NCBI GenBank assembly: GCA_022779485.1
Contig: JALFTC010000014.1
Location: forward strand, 62,001-126,000
Reading direction: 5' to 3'
DNA: 64,000 nucleotides
Source of the DNA: Ruminococcus sp.
GTDB taxonomy: Bacteria; Bacillota; Clostridia; Oscillospirales; Acutalibacteraceae
The notes beneath the pieces were generated by a model. The model did not search any database. It saw only the letters and a list, made by a program, of their open reading frames with translations, and was not told the DNA's origin. This document shows positions 37,020 through 45,031 of the stretch, one piece after another. How positions within the stretch are numbered: the first letter of the stretch is position 1; every line of letters starts with the position of its first letter. A program made the translations under genes and the position numbers.

Positions 37020-38177
37020 ATGCAAGAATATATGCGTGTAAGGGCAGATGTAGACCTTGATGCAATACATCACAATCTGTCACTTGCAAAAAGCGTTATT
37101 AACAAGGATACTCAGCTTATGGCTGTTATCAAGGCTGACGGATACGGTCACGGTGCAAATCAAATTGCAAAGTACTGTGATGATGTTATCGACAGATATG
37201 CAGTTGCTATCCCCGAGGAGGGAATTGACCTTAGAAAAGCAGGCTTTACAAAGCCAATAAACCTTTTGGGCTACACACATCCTACCCAGTATGAGGATGT
37301 GATAAACTATGACCTAATCCCTGCAATCTTTACCCTTGATATGGCAAAGACGCTTTCCCAAAAAGCCTTGTCTATGAATAAAACTGTAAAAATACACATA
37401 AAGCTTGATACGGGAATGAGCCGAATAGGCTTTGCCGACAACGAGAAAAGTGTTGATGTAATTAAGGAAATCAGCCTGTTGCCTAACTTGGAGGTTGACG
37501 GTATTTTCAGCCATTTTGCAAGGGCAGATGAAAAGGATAAATCTGTTGCAAGAAGTCAGTTTGAAAGATTTACAAATTTTGTAAATAAACTAAAGTCAGA
37601 AGGACTTAAAATTCCAAATTGTCATATAAGCAACTCCGCCGCGATTATGGAGCTTTCGGATATGAATTTGCAGATTGTTAGAAGCGGAATTATCACCTAC
37701 GGTCTTTATCCAAGCGAGGAGATGGACAAGGAGAATTTCAAGATTATTCCGGCAATGGAGCTAAAGTCACAGGTGTCTTTTGTAAAAACTCTAAAGGCAG
37801 GAACTCCCGTTGGGTACGGCGGTACATATGTGACAGATAAGGAAACTGTAATTGCCACCATACCTGTGGGTTATGCCGACGGTTATCCTCGTTCACTCAG
37901 CAATAAGGGCAGAGTGATTATCAAAGGACAATCTGCGCCTATCGTTGGCAGAGTTTGTATGGATCAGTTTATGGTTGATGTAACCTGTATTGAGGGTGTA
38001 AAGCAAGGTGACGAAGTAACTCTTATGGGTAAAGAGGGTGAGGAATTTATCAGCTGTGAGGAACTTTCCGGTCTTGCCGGAAGTTTTAATTATGAATTTG
38101 TGTGTAACATCAGCAAGCGAGTTCCAAGGGTTTACTACAAGGACGGAAAGATTGTGGATGTTGTAACCTATGTATAA
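37020..38177 (+). CDS. alr: Alanine racemase
   Basis: This 385-aa PLP enzyme converts L-alanine to D-alanine for peptidoglycan. The PLP lysine is Lys38 in VIKADGYGHG; the second catalytic residue (Tyr in GYGGTY, near 265) and the C-terminal beta domain with VGRVCMDQFMVDV are present. It has its own promoter and terminator. AAGAAGTG is the likely, rather weak, ribosome site. The start could also be Met5. Confidence 0.97.
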   Translation: MQEYMRVRADVDLDAIHHNLSLAKSVINKDTQLMAVIKADGYGHGANQIAKYCDDVIDRYAVAIPEEGIDLRKAGFTKPINLLGYTHPTQYEDVINYDLIPAIFTLDMAKTLSQKALSMNKTVKIHIKLDTGMSRIGFADNEKSVDVIKEISLLPNLEVDGIFSHFARADEKDKSVARSQFERFTNFVNKLKSEGLKIPNCHISNSAAIMELSDMNLQIVRSGIITYGLYPSEEMDKENFKIIPAMELKSQVSFVKTLKAGTPVGYGGTYVTDKETVIATIPVGYADGYPRSLSNKGRVIIKGQSAPIVGRVCMDQFMVDVTCIEGVKQGDEVTLMGKEGEEFISCEELSGLAGSFNYEFVCNISKRVPRVYYKDGKIVDVVTYV

Positions 38178-38196
38178 AAATATATTATTGTTTTTT

Positions 38197-38230
38197 GGGG
38201 CTGTTGTTTATAAAATAACAGTCCCTTTTT
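38197..38230 (+). terminator. Terminator of alr
   Basis: GGGGCTGTT pairs with AACAGTCCC (one G.U) followed by TTTTT. Confidence 0.85.
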
Positions 38231-38331
38231 AAACAATTTATAATAAAAAGGGTATGAAAGATAAGTCCTATAATTCGTCAAAGTTTAGTATTTATCCCGT
38301 ATTTTATAACATTATTTGTCGAATTGTTCAA

Positions 38332-38360
38332 TTGAATAGAAACAGAGTTTGAAGTATAAT
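38332..38360 (+). promoter_or_regulatory. Promoter of the polyprenyl-phosphate sugar transferase gene
   Basis: TTGAAT, 17 bases, TATAAT; 72 bases upstream of the start. Confidence 0.8.
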
Positions 38361-38431
38361 ATTTATGTAGTGTGTTATACAAAAAAATTGTATGATCACC
38401 GGAAAAGAAAAAGATATATTGAGGGGAAAAT

Positions 38432-39883
38432 ATGTACAAAAAAAGTTATCAAAGCTGGCAAAAACACTTTGACTTTTTGCTTTTGGATGTTTTGTGTCTG
38501 CATATTTCTTACATTTGTGCCTTCTGGATGTTTGAGGGATGGGGAAATCCCTACGGCGTAAGCCTTTTCAGAATATGCGTAATTATGGCAACCCTGGTAG
38601 AGGTTCTTGTAGCAATATTTTTTGAATCCTACAAGCATATTTTACAGCGTGGAAAATACAAAGAATTTGTTGCAGTCCTAAAGCAATTTGCACTATGCAC
38701 CTTGATTTTTGTTTTACTTTTGTTCTTTGTGCAAAACGAGAATAATGTTGACAGACCGTTACTGCTAATATGGTTAGGTATTGCTTTTGTTATTACATAC
38801 GGAGAGAGATTACTGTGGAAAACGGTACTTATTAACAGGGCAGACGCCTCAGGTAAAAGGGCAATGCTTGTTGTAACAACAGGCAATCGAATGACATCTG
38901 TTCTGAATAATATCAAAAACAACAATTATGTGAGATACAGAATTGTAGGTATTTCAGTAATCGACCAAGACCTGAAGGGTCAGCATATAGACGGAATTAG
39001 GATTGTTGCAAACAGCGACGATATTTGCGAATTTGTTTGCAAAAACTGGGTTGACGAGGTTTTTATTGACATTGGAGAGGAATATTCTATTCCGGACTTT
39101 TTGATTGAAAAGTTTGAATCTATGGGTGTTGTTACCCATGTAAGCCTATTTGATGGAAAAGAGGTTGTTGGCAGAAAGCAGTTTATTGAGCGTGTTGGAG
39201 GATACACAGTTCTTACTACATCCATAAACTATTCTAGTCCTGCAAGACTTCTTGTTAAGCGTACCATTGATATTGCAGCCGGAATTTTCGGTTGTATATT
39301 AACCGGTTTGCTTTTCCTTATCTTTGCACCGATGATATATAAAGAGTCCCCTGGTCCAATATTCTTTTCACAAGAGCGTGTGGGTAAAAACGGTAAAACC
39401 TTTAAGATTTATAAATTCAGAAGTATGTACCTTGACGCAGAGGAGAGGAAAAAAGAGCTTGAGTCACAAAATGCCGTTGAGGGCGGACTTATGTTCAAAA
39501 TGGAAGATGACCCAAGAATTATAGGCTACAAGAAATTGCCTGACGGTTCATTTAAAAAGGGTATCGGTCACTTTTTAAGGCGTACCAGCGTTGATGAATT
39601 TCCTCAATTTTGGAATGTGTTAATAGGGGATATGAGCCTTGTAGGCACTCGTCCTCCAACTGTTGACGAATGGCAAAGGTATGAGCTTCACCACAGGGCA
39701 AGGCTTTCCACAAAGCCGGGTATTACAGGACTTTGGCAGGTTAGCGGTAGAAGTGAAATTACCGACTTTGAAGAAATCGTTAACCTTGACAGGGAATATA
39801 TCCGAAATTGGTCAATAGGAAATGATATAAAAATTCTCCTTAAAACAGTTAAGGTTGTTTTAAGGGGCGAGGGTTCAATGTAA
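38432..39883 (+). CDS. Polyprenyl-phosphate glycosyl-1-phosphate transferase (WbaP/EPS initiating enzyme type)
   Basis: This 483-aa protein has four N-terminal membrane helices, a Rossmann-like central domain, a fifth membrane segment near 280, and a C-terminal bacterial sugar-transferase domain (PF02397) with KIYKFRSM, FLRRTSVDEFPQFWNV, GTRPPT and KPGITGLWQVSGR. Such enzymes load a sugar-1-phosphate on undecaprenyl phosphate to start capsule, EPS or glycoprotein-glycan synthesis. RBS TTGAGGGGA. It is not in a glycosyltransferase cluster; it could use sugars made by the dehydratase at 12.6 kb (inference). Confidence 0.93.
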   Translation: MYKKSYQSWQKHFDFLLLDVLCLHISYICAFWMFEGWGNPYGVSLFRICVIMATLVEVLVAIFFESYKHILQRGKYKEFVAVLKQFALCTLIFVLLLFFVQNENNVDRPLLLIWLGIAFVITYGERLLWKTVLINRADASGKRAMLVVTTGNRMTSVLNNIKNNNYVRYRIVGISVIDQDLKGQHIDGIRIVANSDDICEFVCKNWVDEVFIDIGEEYSIPDFLIEKFESMGVVTHVSLFDGKEVVGRKQFIERVGGYTVLTTSINYSSPARLLVKRTIDIAAGIFGCILTGLLFLIFAPMIYKESPGPIFFSQERVGKNGKTFKIYKFRSMYLDAEERKKELESQNAVEGGLMFKMEDDPRIIGYKKLPDGSFKKGIGHFLRRTSVDEFPQFWNVLIGDMSLVGTRPPTVDEWQRYELHHRARLSTKPGITGLWQVSGRSEITDFEEIVNLDREYIRNWSIGNDIKILLKTVKVVLRGEGSM

Positions 39884-40005
39884 TGCTATAACAGTGTTGT
39901 GAGGAAATTTTAATTTTTAATGACTTCCACACAAGACTTTATCCCTTTAAAAGGTAACTTCAAGACAGTTGTTGCCGATTTACAATTTTTTGCGGAGGTG
40001 TTTTT

Positions 40006-40185
40006 ATGGGTAAATCAAATTGTGATATGTGCGCACATTATATATATGATGAGGAATTTGATTATTACACCTGCGATATAAATTTAGACGAAGACGAGGC
40101 TGTCAGGTTTATGCAGGGCAGTTTTGACAACTGTTCATTTTACGACCCCTATGATGAATACAAAATCGTAAGAAAGCAGAACTAA
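40006..40185 (+). CDS. 59-aa DUF6472-like cysteine protein (absent from the ORF track)
   Basis: A strong GGAGG lies 8 bases before ATG 40006, and the frame is open for 59 codons. The protein begins MGKSNCDMCAHYIYDEE and contains YYTCDINLDEDE, ending with DNCSFYDPYDEYKIVRKQN. Four cysteines (CxxC plus two single) could bind a metal. From memory this pattern matches the small Firmicute family DUF6472, function unknown. It is 122 bases downstream of the sugar transferase; no clear terminator separates them. Confidence 0.8.
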   Translation: MGKSNCDMCAHYIYDEEFDYYTCDINLDEDEAVRFMQGSFDNCSFYDPYDEYKIVRKQN

Positions 40186-40195
40186 TGTTGATGAA

Positions 40196-40478
40196 AAGTG
40201 CTCCGTGGTTTCACCAATGTCGTCAACTTAATAACATTTATACCCAATGGTTTGCACCACTATCCTTGTCATTCTGAGGGAGTGAAACGACCGAAGAATC
40301 TGAAAGGAAAGCAGTAGTGCCTAAATCGACACTAACAGGTTATAGGAAAGCTAACAAAGTAAGTGGTAAAGGCTGGGGATTCCTCGACAAGCTGGTCATG
40401 ACAGAGTGGTGGCTGGGAATTACAGTGTTAGAATTATTTCTTAAGTTGACGACATTAGTGGTTTCATAGGAGCATTTT
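40196..40478. repeat. Composite inverted-repeat element enclosing a family 2 repeat
   Basis: The 580-base gap before the zinc-ribbon gene is filled largely by this structure. Outer arms: AATGTCGTCAACTTAA at 40216-40231 is the exact reverse complement of 40441-40456, with weaker pairing out to 40196 and 40478. Inside lies an inverted copy of repeat family 2. I see no coding sequence in it. Confidence 0.75.
40267..40402. repeat. Dispersed repeat family 2, copy 2 (inverted)
   Basis: TGTCATTCTGAGGGAGTGAA through GGGGATTCCTCGACAAGC and GTCATGAC: the reverse complement of the copy at 6655, with matching internal stretches such as GACCGAAGAATCTGAAAG. Confidence 0.85.
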
Positions 40479-40652
40479 ATTCTTTCAGTTATACTATGCC
40501 GTTGATAAAAAATCAGGCATATTTTGTAATATGCAGGTATAATAAGACAGTTTTTGTCCTGTGATTTTGCACAAAGAAATTTTTAAAAAAGTCTTTTTGA
40601 ATATGCACAAAATGGAAATTTGAGTTTTGAAAAAAATAACGGCATAAATAAT

Positions 40653-40681
40653 TTGTTTCATTATAAAATATGTGATATAAT
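40653..40681 (+). promoter_or_regulatory. Promoter of the zinc-ribbon membrane protein gene
   Basis: TTGTTT, 17 bases, TATAAT with extended -10 TG; 84 bases upstream of the start. Confidence 0.65.
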
Positions 40682-40765
40682 TTTGTAGTTGGAAAAATAT
40701 AATTAAAGGGTTAGGTTATATAATTTGTGCTAAACAAAGCCTAATCAGATTTTTGGAGGTAAAGT

Positions 40766-41599
40766 ATGATTTGTAAAAATTGCGGAAAAGAAATTGCGGA
40801 TAACTCCCGTTTTTGCACACTTTGCGGTGCAAAGCAGGATGAACAAAGTGCACCTGTACAGCAGACTGCTCCTGTTCAGAATGAAACACCTGTTTCAAAC
40901 GAAGTTCCACCACAGGGAACAGCCCCTGTTTCAAACGAAGTTCCGCCACAGGGAACAGCACCGTTTGAAAATCAAGCACCTGTACAACCTGTTGTTGACC
41001 CCGCCGGTCAGCCCACAGGAGTACCTTATCAGCCAACAGCTCCCGTTGCAAAGAAGTTTGACTTTAAGAAGTATCTTCCCATGCTGATTGCTATTGCCGG
41101 TGGAGTAGTAGCAGTTATCATTGTTATTTGTGTTGTTGTGAACATTGTATCCAACAGCGGTGTTAAGGGTGTTGTTAACCGTATGGAGGACGCTGTCAAC
41201 GATAGGGATATTGATAAGTTTAAGGAACTATATCCTGATTTCGTTGTTGAGGAAATGGATATTGACGAGGACACAATGGAAAGCGCTCTTGGATTGATTG
41301 GCGGCTTTGATGTTGATGTTGACTTTGAAGTTGTTGACGAAGAGGACATTACAGACGAGGATTATGAGTATGACGACTCTATGACTTGGGCTGAATATAT
41401 TCAGGAAAATTATGCCGACAACTATATTGAATATGATGACGAAGAAGTTGACGCAGTTAGTAAGGTTACTGTTAAAATGGAAATGGACTTTGACAACGGT
41501 ATTGCAAACGCACTTGCAGATGCTTTAGCCGATTCTGTTGAGGAGAAGGAAATAACCTGTGTTAAGGTTGACGGCGACTGGTACATTTATGAAAATTAA
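40766..41599 (+). CDS. Zinc-ribbon membrane protein with acidic extracellular domain
   Basis: This 277-aa protein starts with a zinc ribbon (Cys3, Cys6, Cys17, Cys20: CKNCGKE...CTLCGAKQ), a Pro/Gln/Val-rich linker with a 12-residue tandem repeat, one membrane helix (about 101-126), and an acidic C-terminal domain of about 145 aa rich in Asp and Glu that resembles small NTF2/DUF4878-like modules. The topology implies a cytoplasmic zinc ribbon and an outside sensor or binding domain. Proteins of this layout are common in clostridia and poorly understood. GGAGG precedes the ATG. No partner gene is obvious. Confidence 0.8.
   Translation: MICKNCGKEIADNSRFCTLCGAKQDEQSAPVQQTAPVQNETPVSNEVPPQGTAPVSNEVPPQGTAPFENQAPVQPVVDPAGQPTGVPYQPTAPVAKKFDFKKYLPMLIAIAGGVVAVIIVICVVVNIVSNSGVKGVVNRMEDAVNDRDIDKFKELYPDFVVEEMDIDEDTMESALGLIGGFDVDVDFEVVDEEDITDEDYEYDDSMTWAEYIQENYADNYIEYDDEEVDAVSKVTVKMEMDFDNGIANALADALADSVEEKEITCVKVDGDWYIYEN
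40889..40960 (+). repeat. 36-bp tandem repeat inside the zinc-ribbon gene
   Basis: Two adjacent 36-base units beginning CCTGTTTCAAACGAAG, differing at only two positions. They encode PVSNEVPPQGTA twice. Such in-frame repeats can change in copy number and alter linker length. Confidence 0.9.
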
Positions 41600-41618
41600 T
41601 TAATCAAACTTCACCACA

Positions 41619-41645
41619 AAGCTCCCGTAATAGGGAGCTTTTCTT
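41619..41645 (+). terminator. Shared terminator between converging genes
   Basis: AAGCTCCC pairs with GGGAGCTT around GTAATA, then TTCTT. Confidence 0.85.
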
Positions 41646-41654
41646 ATATGATAG

Positions 41655-42587
41655 TTATTGCAGAAAAATACCAAATAAAAGGGGAATTGTAATAATGCAC
41701 ATCAGCTGACTCACAAGTGCAAGGCTGCCTCCCAGCTTTGGGTCTTTTCCGTATGCCGAGGGGATAATTACCGTGTTAAGTCCCAGTGGCATTGCGTTGG
41801 CACACAAAGCTACACTTACAATATCCTTTGGAGTGTTAAGTAAGTTAAGAATCACCACAATCAAAAGTGGCATAACAAAAATCCTTGCAACTGCAATAAT
41901 ATATACCTTGTAGTTTTTCAGCTGACTTAAAATAGGATAACTGCCGATTACAAAGCCTGTTAATATCATAGCCATAGGGGACATTGCCTTTGATGCTCCG
42001 CCTATGATAGAGGGCAAAAAGTTAAGCTGTTCAGGAATATACCTAACTGCATTTGTAAGCCCCATAACAGCACCTATAAGCAGGGATATGCATATTGGGT
42101 TAAGGAAACTTTTAAAAGAAAAACCGTTATTCCCCTCAGTTGGAATAAGCCAGGCAACTCCCAAGGAAAATGTGTAAAGGTTTAGAGGGAGAATAAACAG
42201 AAGATAGTCAAACAGTAGCTCAGGCGCAACTCCCTCAACGAAAGCAATTCCCAAAAAGGCAAAATTGCATACAGTAAAGGAGTAACGGTATATCCGCTGA
42301 ATGTAGGGGTCTTTGTGGAAAAATCTGCCGAATAATAGCCCCACAATAATGCAAAAAAGCAAAATTACGGAGGAATACAGCATAATATGCCACTTGCTCA
42401 CAAAATTCTCCACAGTGCATTTGTCCATAAAGGTGTTAATAATGGTTGCCGGCATAAGTATATAGTTTAAAAGTCTTGATATTACCGTTGGAGTATTTTC
42501 CGGCAAAAATTTTCCCCTGCACAGGAAAAATCCCATACCCATATATCCAAACAGAATAAGTATTTGATTGATTGTGGTCAAAAGCAT
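41655..42587 (-). CDS. AEC family transporter (auxin efflux carrier-like permease)
   Basis: This 310-aa membrane protein has about ten helices, starting with the family N-terminus LLTTINQILILFGYMGMGFFL and the broken-helix motif NYILMPATI. AEC proteins are secondary carriers; bacterial members have been linked to malate, amino-acid or other small-molecule transport. GGGGGAA before the ATG is the ribosome site. It stands alone and converges on the zinc-ribbon gene; the substrate is unknown. Confidence 0.88.
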   Translation of the reverse strand: MLLTTINQILILFGYMGMGFFLCRGKFLPENTPTVISRLLNYILMPATIINTFMDKCTVENFVSKWHIMLYSSVILLFCIIVGLLFGRFFHKDPYIQRIYRYSFTVCNFAFLGIAFVEGVAPELLFDYLLFILPLNLYTFSLGVAWLIPTEGNNGFSFKSFLNPICISLLIGAVMGLTNAVRYIPEQLNFLPSIIGGASKAMSPMAMILTGFVIGSYPILSQLKNYKVYIIAVARIFVMPLLIVVILNLLNTPKDIVSVALCANAMPLGLNTVIIPSAYGKDPKLGGSLALVSQLMCIITIPLLFGIFLQ

Positions 42588-42651
42588 AAAATTCCCCCTA
42601 AGGTATTGTTAGAAAAACAGATAGTATTATTCTTATTTTCTTTTGCGTTTC

Positions 42652-42680
42652 TTGACCTTGTGTTTGATTAATGATAGAAT
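42652..42680 (+). promoter_or_regulatory. Promoter of the membrane-anchored LRR gene
   Basis: TTGACC, 17 bases, TAGAAT, 28 bases before the TTG start. Confidence 0.8.
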
Positions 42681-42708
42681 TATCATATAACATTACAGGA
42701 GAAAAGTT

Positions 42709-44007
42709 TTGGACAGAGTAAAAAATAAATCGGACGAAAATATAAATAAAAATATAAATAAAGAAAAAACACCCATCAGCATAATCAGGGTGACAGTAGG
42801 TGCATCAATAGGTGTTTGCGTTCTTGTACTTCTTTGGCTTTTTGTGTACTACACAGGAATTTTTGATGTATCCCCAAGTGGCTTTGAGGTGAATATGAAG
42901 GGTAGCGGTATGGAGATTGTAAGCTATAACGGTGAAGAAAAAAATCTTACAATTCCCGATACTATTAACGGTCACAAGGTGGTTTATATTGGGGAGAAAG
43001 CCTTTTATAAAAATGATACCGTGGAAAAACTTGTGTTGCCCTCAACCGTAAAAGAGGTTGGCAAACAGGCCTTTGCCGATACAAAATCACTTAAAGAGAT
43101 TGAATTTTCCTCAAAATACACCCAATTTGGTGAGAGTACCTTTGAAAATTCCTCTGTTGTAAAGGCAAAGCTACCTACAAGACTGCAAAAAATCAGCGAT
43201 TGTATGTTCAAAAACTGCAAAAGCGTTACAAGTGTATCTTTCCCTGATGACCTAAAGAGCATAGGTGATGAGGCTTTTTCGGGATGTTCCTCCCTGAAAT
43301 CAATGACCATAGGTGACGAGGTCTTAAAAATCGGAAAGGATGCCTTTGCCAACGAGCAAACAGGCTTTACACTAAACAGTATTATCGGCAGTGAAACGGA
43401 AAACTATGCCAGAGATAACGGAATTGAGTATGTCCCCTGTAACTCCTACTACGAGCCTTACACAAAATATAGTTTACACTACGGTAAAAACAGCCTTAAC
43501 ACACAACAGGTGTCAGAGGGCAGGAGAGGAATCCTGTCTTTCTTCCCAAGTGCAACAGGCTACTACCGAATTACCCTTGAGGGCAAGGGTGTAGGCTTTT
43601 TTGTTACAGACGCAATCAAGGATAACCAAATTTGTCCCTTAATAAAGGGTGACGAAAGCGACTTTATCGGCTATTATCAGCAGGGAAAGGAGTACTTTTT
43701 CCCTGTTCGCTCCGACGGATTTGTAAACTATGAGGTTAATGTTGCAAAAACAGACAAGGGCATTGCCGATATGTACAAAAAAGGAGAAAATCTGCTGAAA
43801 GGTAAGGGGAAGTGCAGTCTTGTGGGAGGTTCTTCCCTGTACAAGAACCACAGCACAAATTCGGAAAATGTGGCGCAGGTTAATTCCGATATTATGCTTA
43901 CAAAGGTGCTTGACTACTATGTAGAAGACAGTAAACACATATGGTATCAAATCAACGCCAATGTGGGCGGAGCAGGCAAGCAGGACCTTTGGTTTAGGAG
44001 TAAATAG
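42709..44007 (+). CDS. Membrane-anchored BspA-like leucine-rich repeat protein
   Basis: This 432-aa protein has a short basic cytoplasmic tail, one membrane helix (about 26-50) acting as an uncleaved anchor, then five or six LRR_5 repeats (about 60-235; for example AFYKNDTVEKLVLPSTVKEV) and a C-terminal beta-rich extracellular domain of about 190 aa. The start codon is TTG, 7 bases after GGAGA. It is distinct from the secreted pair at 26.6-28.9 kb, which have cleaved signals. It is probably a surface binding protein; the ligand is unknown. Confidence 0.82.
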   Translation: MDRVKNKSDENINKNINKEKTPISIIRVTVGASIGVCVLVLLWLFVYYTGIFDVSPSGFEVNMKGSGMEIVSYNGEEKNLTIPDTINGHKVVYIGEKAFYKNDTVEKLVLPSTVKEVGKQAFADTKSLKEIEFSSKYTQFGESTFENSSVVKAKLPTRLQKISDCMFKNCKSVTSVSFPDDLKSIGDEAFSGCSSLKSMTIGDEVLKIGKDAFANEQTGFTLNSIIGSETENYARDNGIEYVPCNSYYEPYTKYSLHYGKNSLNTQQVSEGRRGILSFFPSATGYYRITLEGKGVGFFVTDAIKDNQICPLIKGDESDFIGYYQQGKEYFFPVRSDGFVNYEVNVAKTDKGIADMYKKGENLLKGKGKCSLVGGSSLYKNHSTNSENVAQVNSDIMLTKVLDYYVEDSKHIWYQINANVGGAGKQDLWFRSK

Positions 44008-44026
44008 GGTTTTCACCACTACCTCC

Positions 44027-44205
44027 GTCATTCCGAGCTTGTCGAGGAATCCCCTTCCTCTATCACTCATTTTGTTAGAGAAATCATACTTTTATATAAC
44101 CTATTGGTGTCGATTAATGCACTACTGCTTTCCTTTCAGATTCTTCGGTCGTTTCACTCCCCTCAGAATGACAGGGAGAGAAGTTTCACCCCCTCAGAAT
44201 GACAG
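44027..44205. repeat. Dispersed repeat family 2, copy 3, with a second right end
   Basis: GTCATTCCGAGCTTGTCGAG through CCCCTCAGAATGACAGG (44172) plus a second CCCTCAGAATGACAGG at 44205. It fills most of the 302-base gap between the LRR gene and the LOG-family gene; the remainder is the shared terminator. Over most of its length it agrees with the copy at 6655. Confidence 0.85.
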
Positions 44206-44226
44206 GATGAGTGGCATAAGGCGAAA

Positions 44227-44271
44227 AAAATGGTCTGTCGCAAATCTAAGGATTTAGCGATAGACCATTTT
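44227..44271 (-). terminator. Bidirectional terminator between LRR and LOG-family genes
   Basis: AAAATGGTCT and AGACCATTTT are the outer arms, with TCGC/GCGA and AATC/GATT pairing inside. T-rich on both exits. Confidence 0.8.
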
Positions 44272-44309
44272 CTCATATTATTTTGTAATTATAATTTTTG
44301 CAAACTTAC

Positions 44310-44891
44310 TCAATTCCTCTTCAGGTCATCCAAGGTCCACTTTGTGCCTGTGTCGTGTTCAATATAGTCAAGGAGCTTGTCGCTGTCGTCAAAATATCTG
44401 TAAAGGTCACTGCATTTTTCCCTTACAAAGCCCTCTCGCATTGAATGCTCCATCATTTCTTCCATACTGTCGTAATATCCGTTGATGTTGTAAACTGCTA
44501 TGGGCTTGTTGTGTCTGCCAAGCTGTTTAAGGGTTACAATCTCAAAAAATTCCTCAAAAGTACCGACACCGCCGGGAACAATGATAAATGCGTCCGCCAT
44601 ATCCTCCATTTTTGCCTTTCTCTCCCGCATTGTATCTGTGGTGAAAAGCTGTGTACATTCTTCAAAAAGTCCCTCAATGCCCTCTTCAACAAAAAATTTC
44701 GGAACAACACCGTAAATTTCTCCGCCGGCTTTCTTCATTCCCCTTGCAGAGGCGCCCATAAGACCCTCTTTTCCTGCACCAAAAACAAGCTGATGATTCC
44801 TTTTGCCCATTTCATAGGCAAATTCCTCAACAGTTTTGATGTAGCTTTCGTTTATTATATTACTGGCTGAGCCAAAAACACAAATTCTCAT
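44310..44891 (-). CDS. LOG/TIGR00730 family Rossmann-fold protein
   Basis: This 193-aa protein starts RICVFGSAS and contains the family signature PGGVGTFEEFFE, with GKRNHQLVFGAGKEGLMGA before it. Relatives are nucleoside-5'-monophosphate phosphoribohydrolases (the plant LOG cytokinin-activating enzyme and bacterial lysine-decarboxylase-like proteins), which release the base from an NMP. The bacterial role is probably nucleotide salvage or housekeeping. The gene is monocistronic. Confidence 0.92.
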   Translation of the reverse strand: MRICVFGSASNIINESYIKTVEEFAYEMGKRNHQLVFGAGKEGLMGASARGMKKAGGEIYGVVPKFFVEEGIEGLFEECTQLFTTDTMRERKAKMEDMADAFIIVPGGVGTFEEFFEIVTLKQLGRHNKPIAVYNINGYYDSMEEMMEHSMREGFVREKCSDLYRYFDDSDKLLDYIEHDTGTKWTLDDLKRN

Positions 44892-44969
44892 ATTAATACC
44901 TCTTTTTATATATCTTTTTTCTGAATATATTATATATTATATTTTAACTTTTATCAATAAATAACCGTG

Positions 44970-44998
44970 TTGTAAATGAGATTTTATAGTAGTATAAT
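44970..44998 (+). promoter_or_regulatory. Promoter of the Ntn-hydrolase-like gene
   Basis: TTGTAA, 17 bases, TATAAT, 33 bases before the ATG. Confidence 0.8.
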
Positions 44999-45031
44999 TT
45001 ATTTACAGTCTTTTTAATAAGGTGAAAGGTT

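Noticed and set aside
38349-38561. Short ORF overlapping the sugar transferase start
   Set aside because: It overlaps the strong gene in another frame and has no ribosome site.
40889-40960. CRISPR-like repeat
   Set aside because: The two 36-base units are adjacent with no spacers and lie in frame within a gene; no CRISPR array was seen anywhere in the window.
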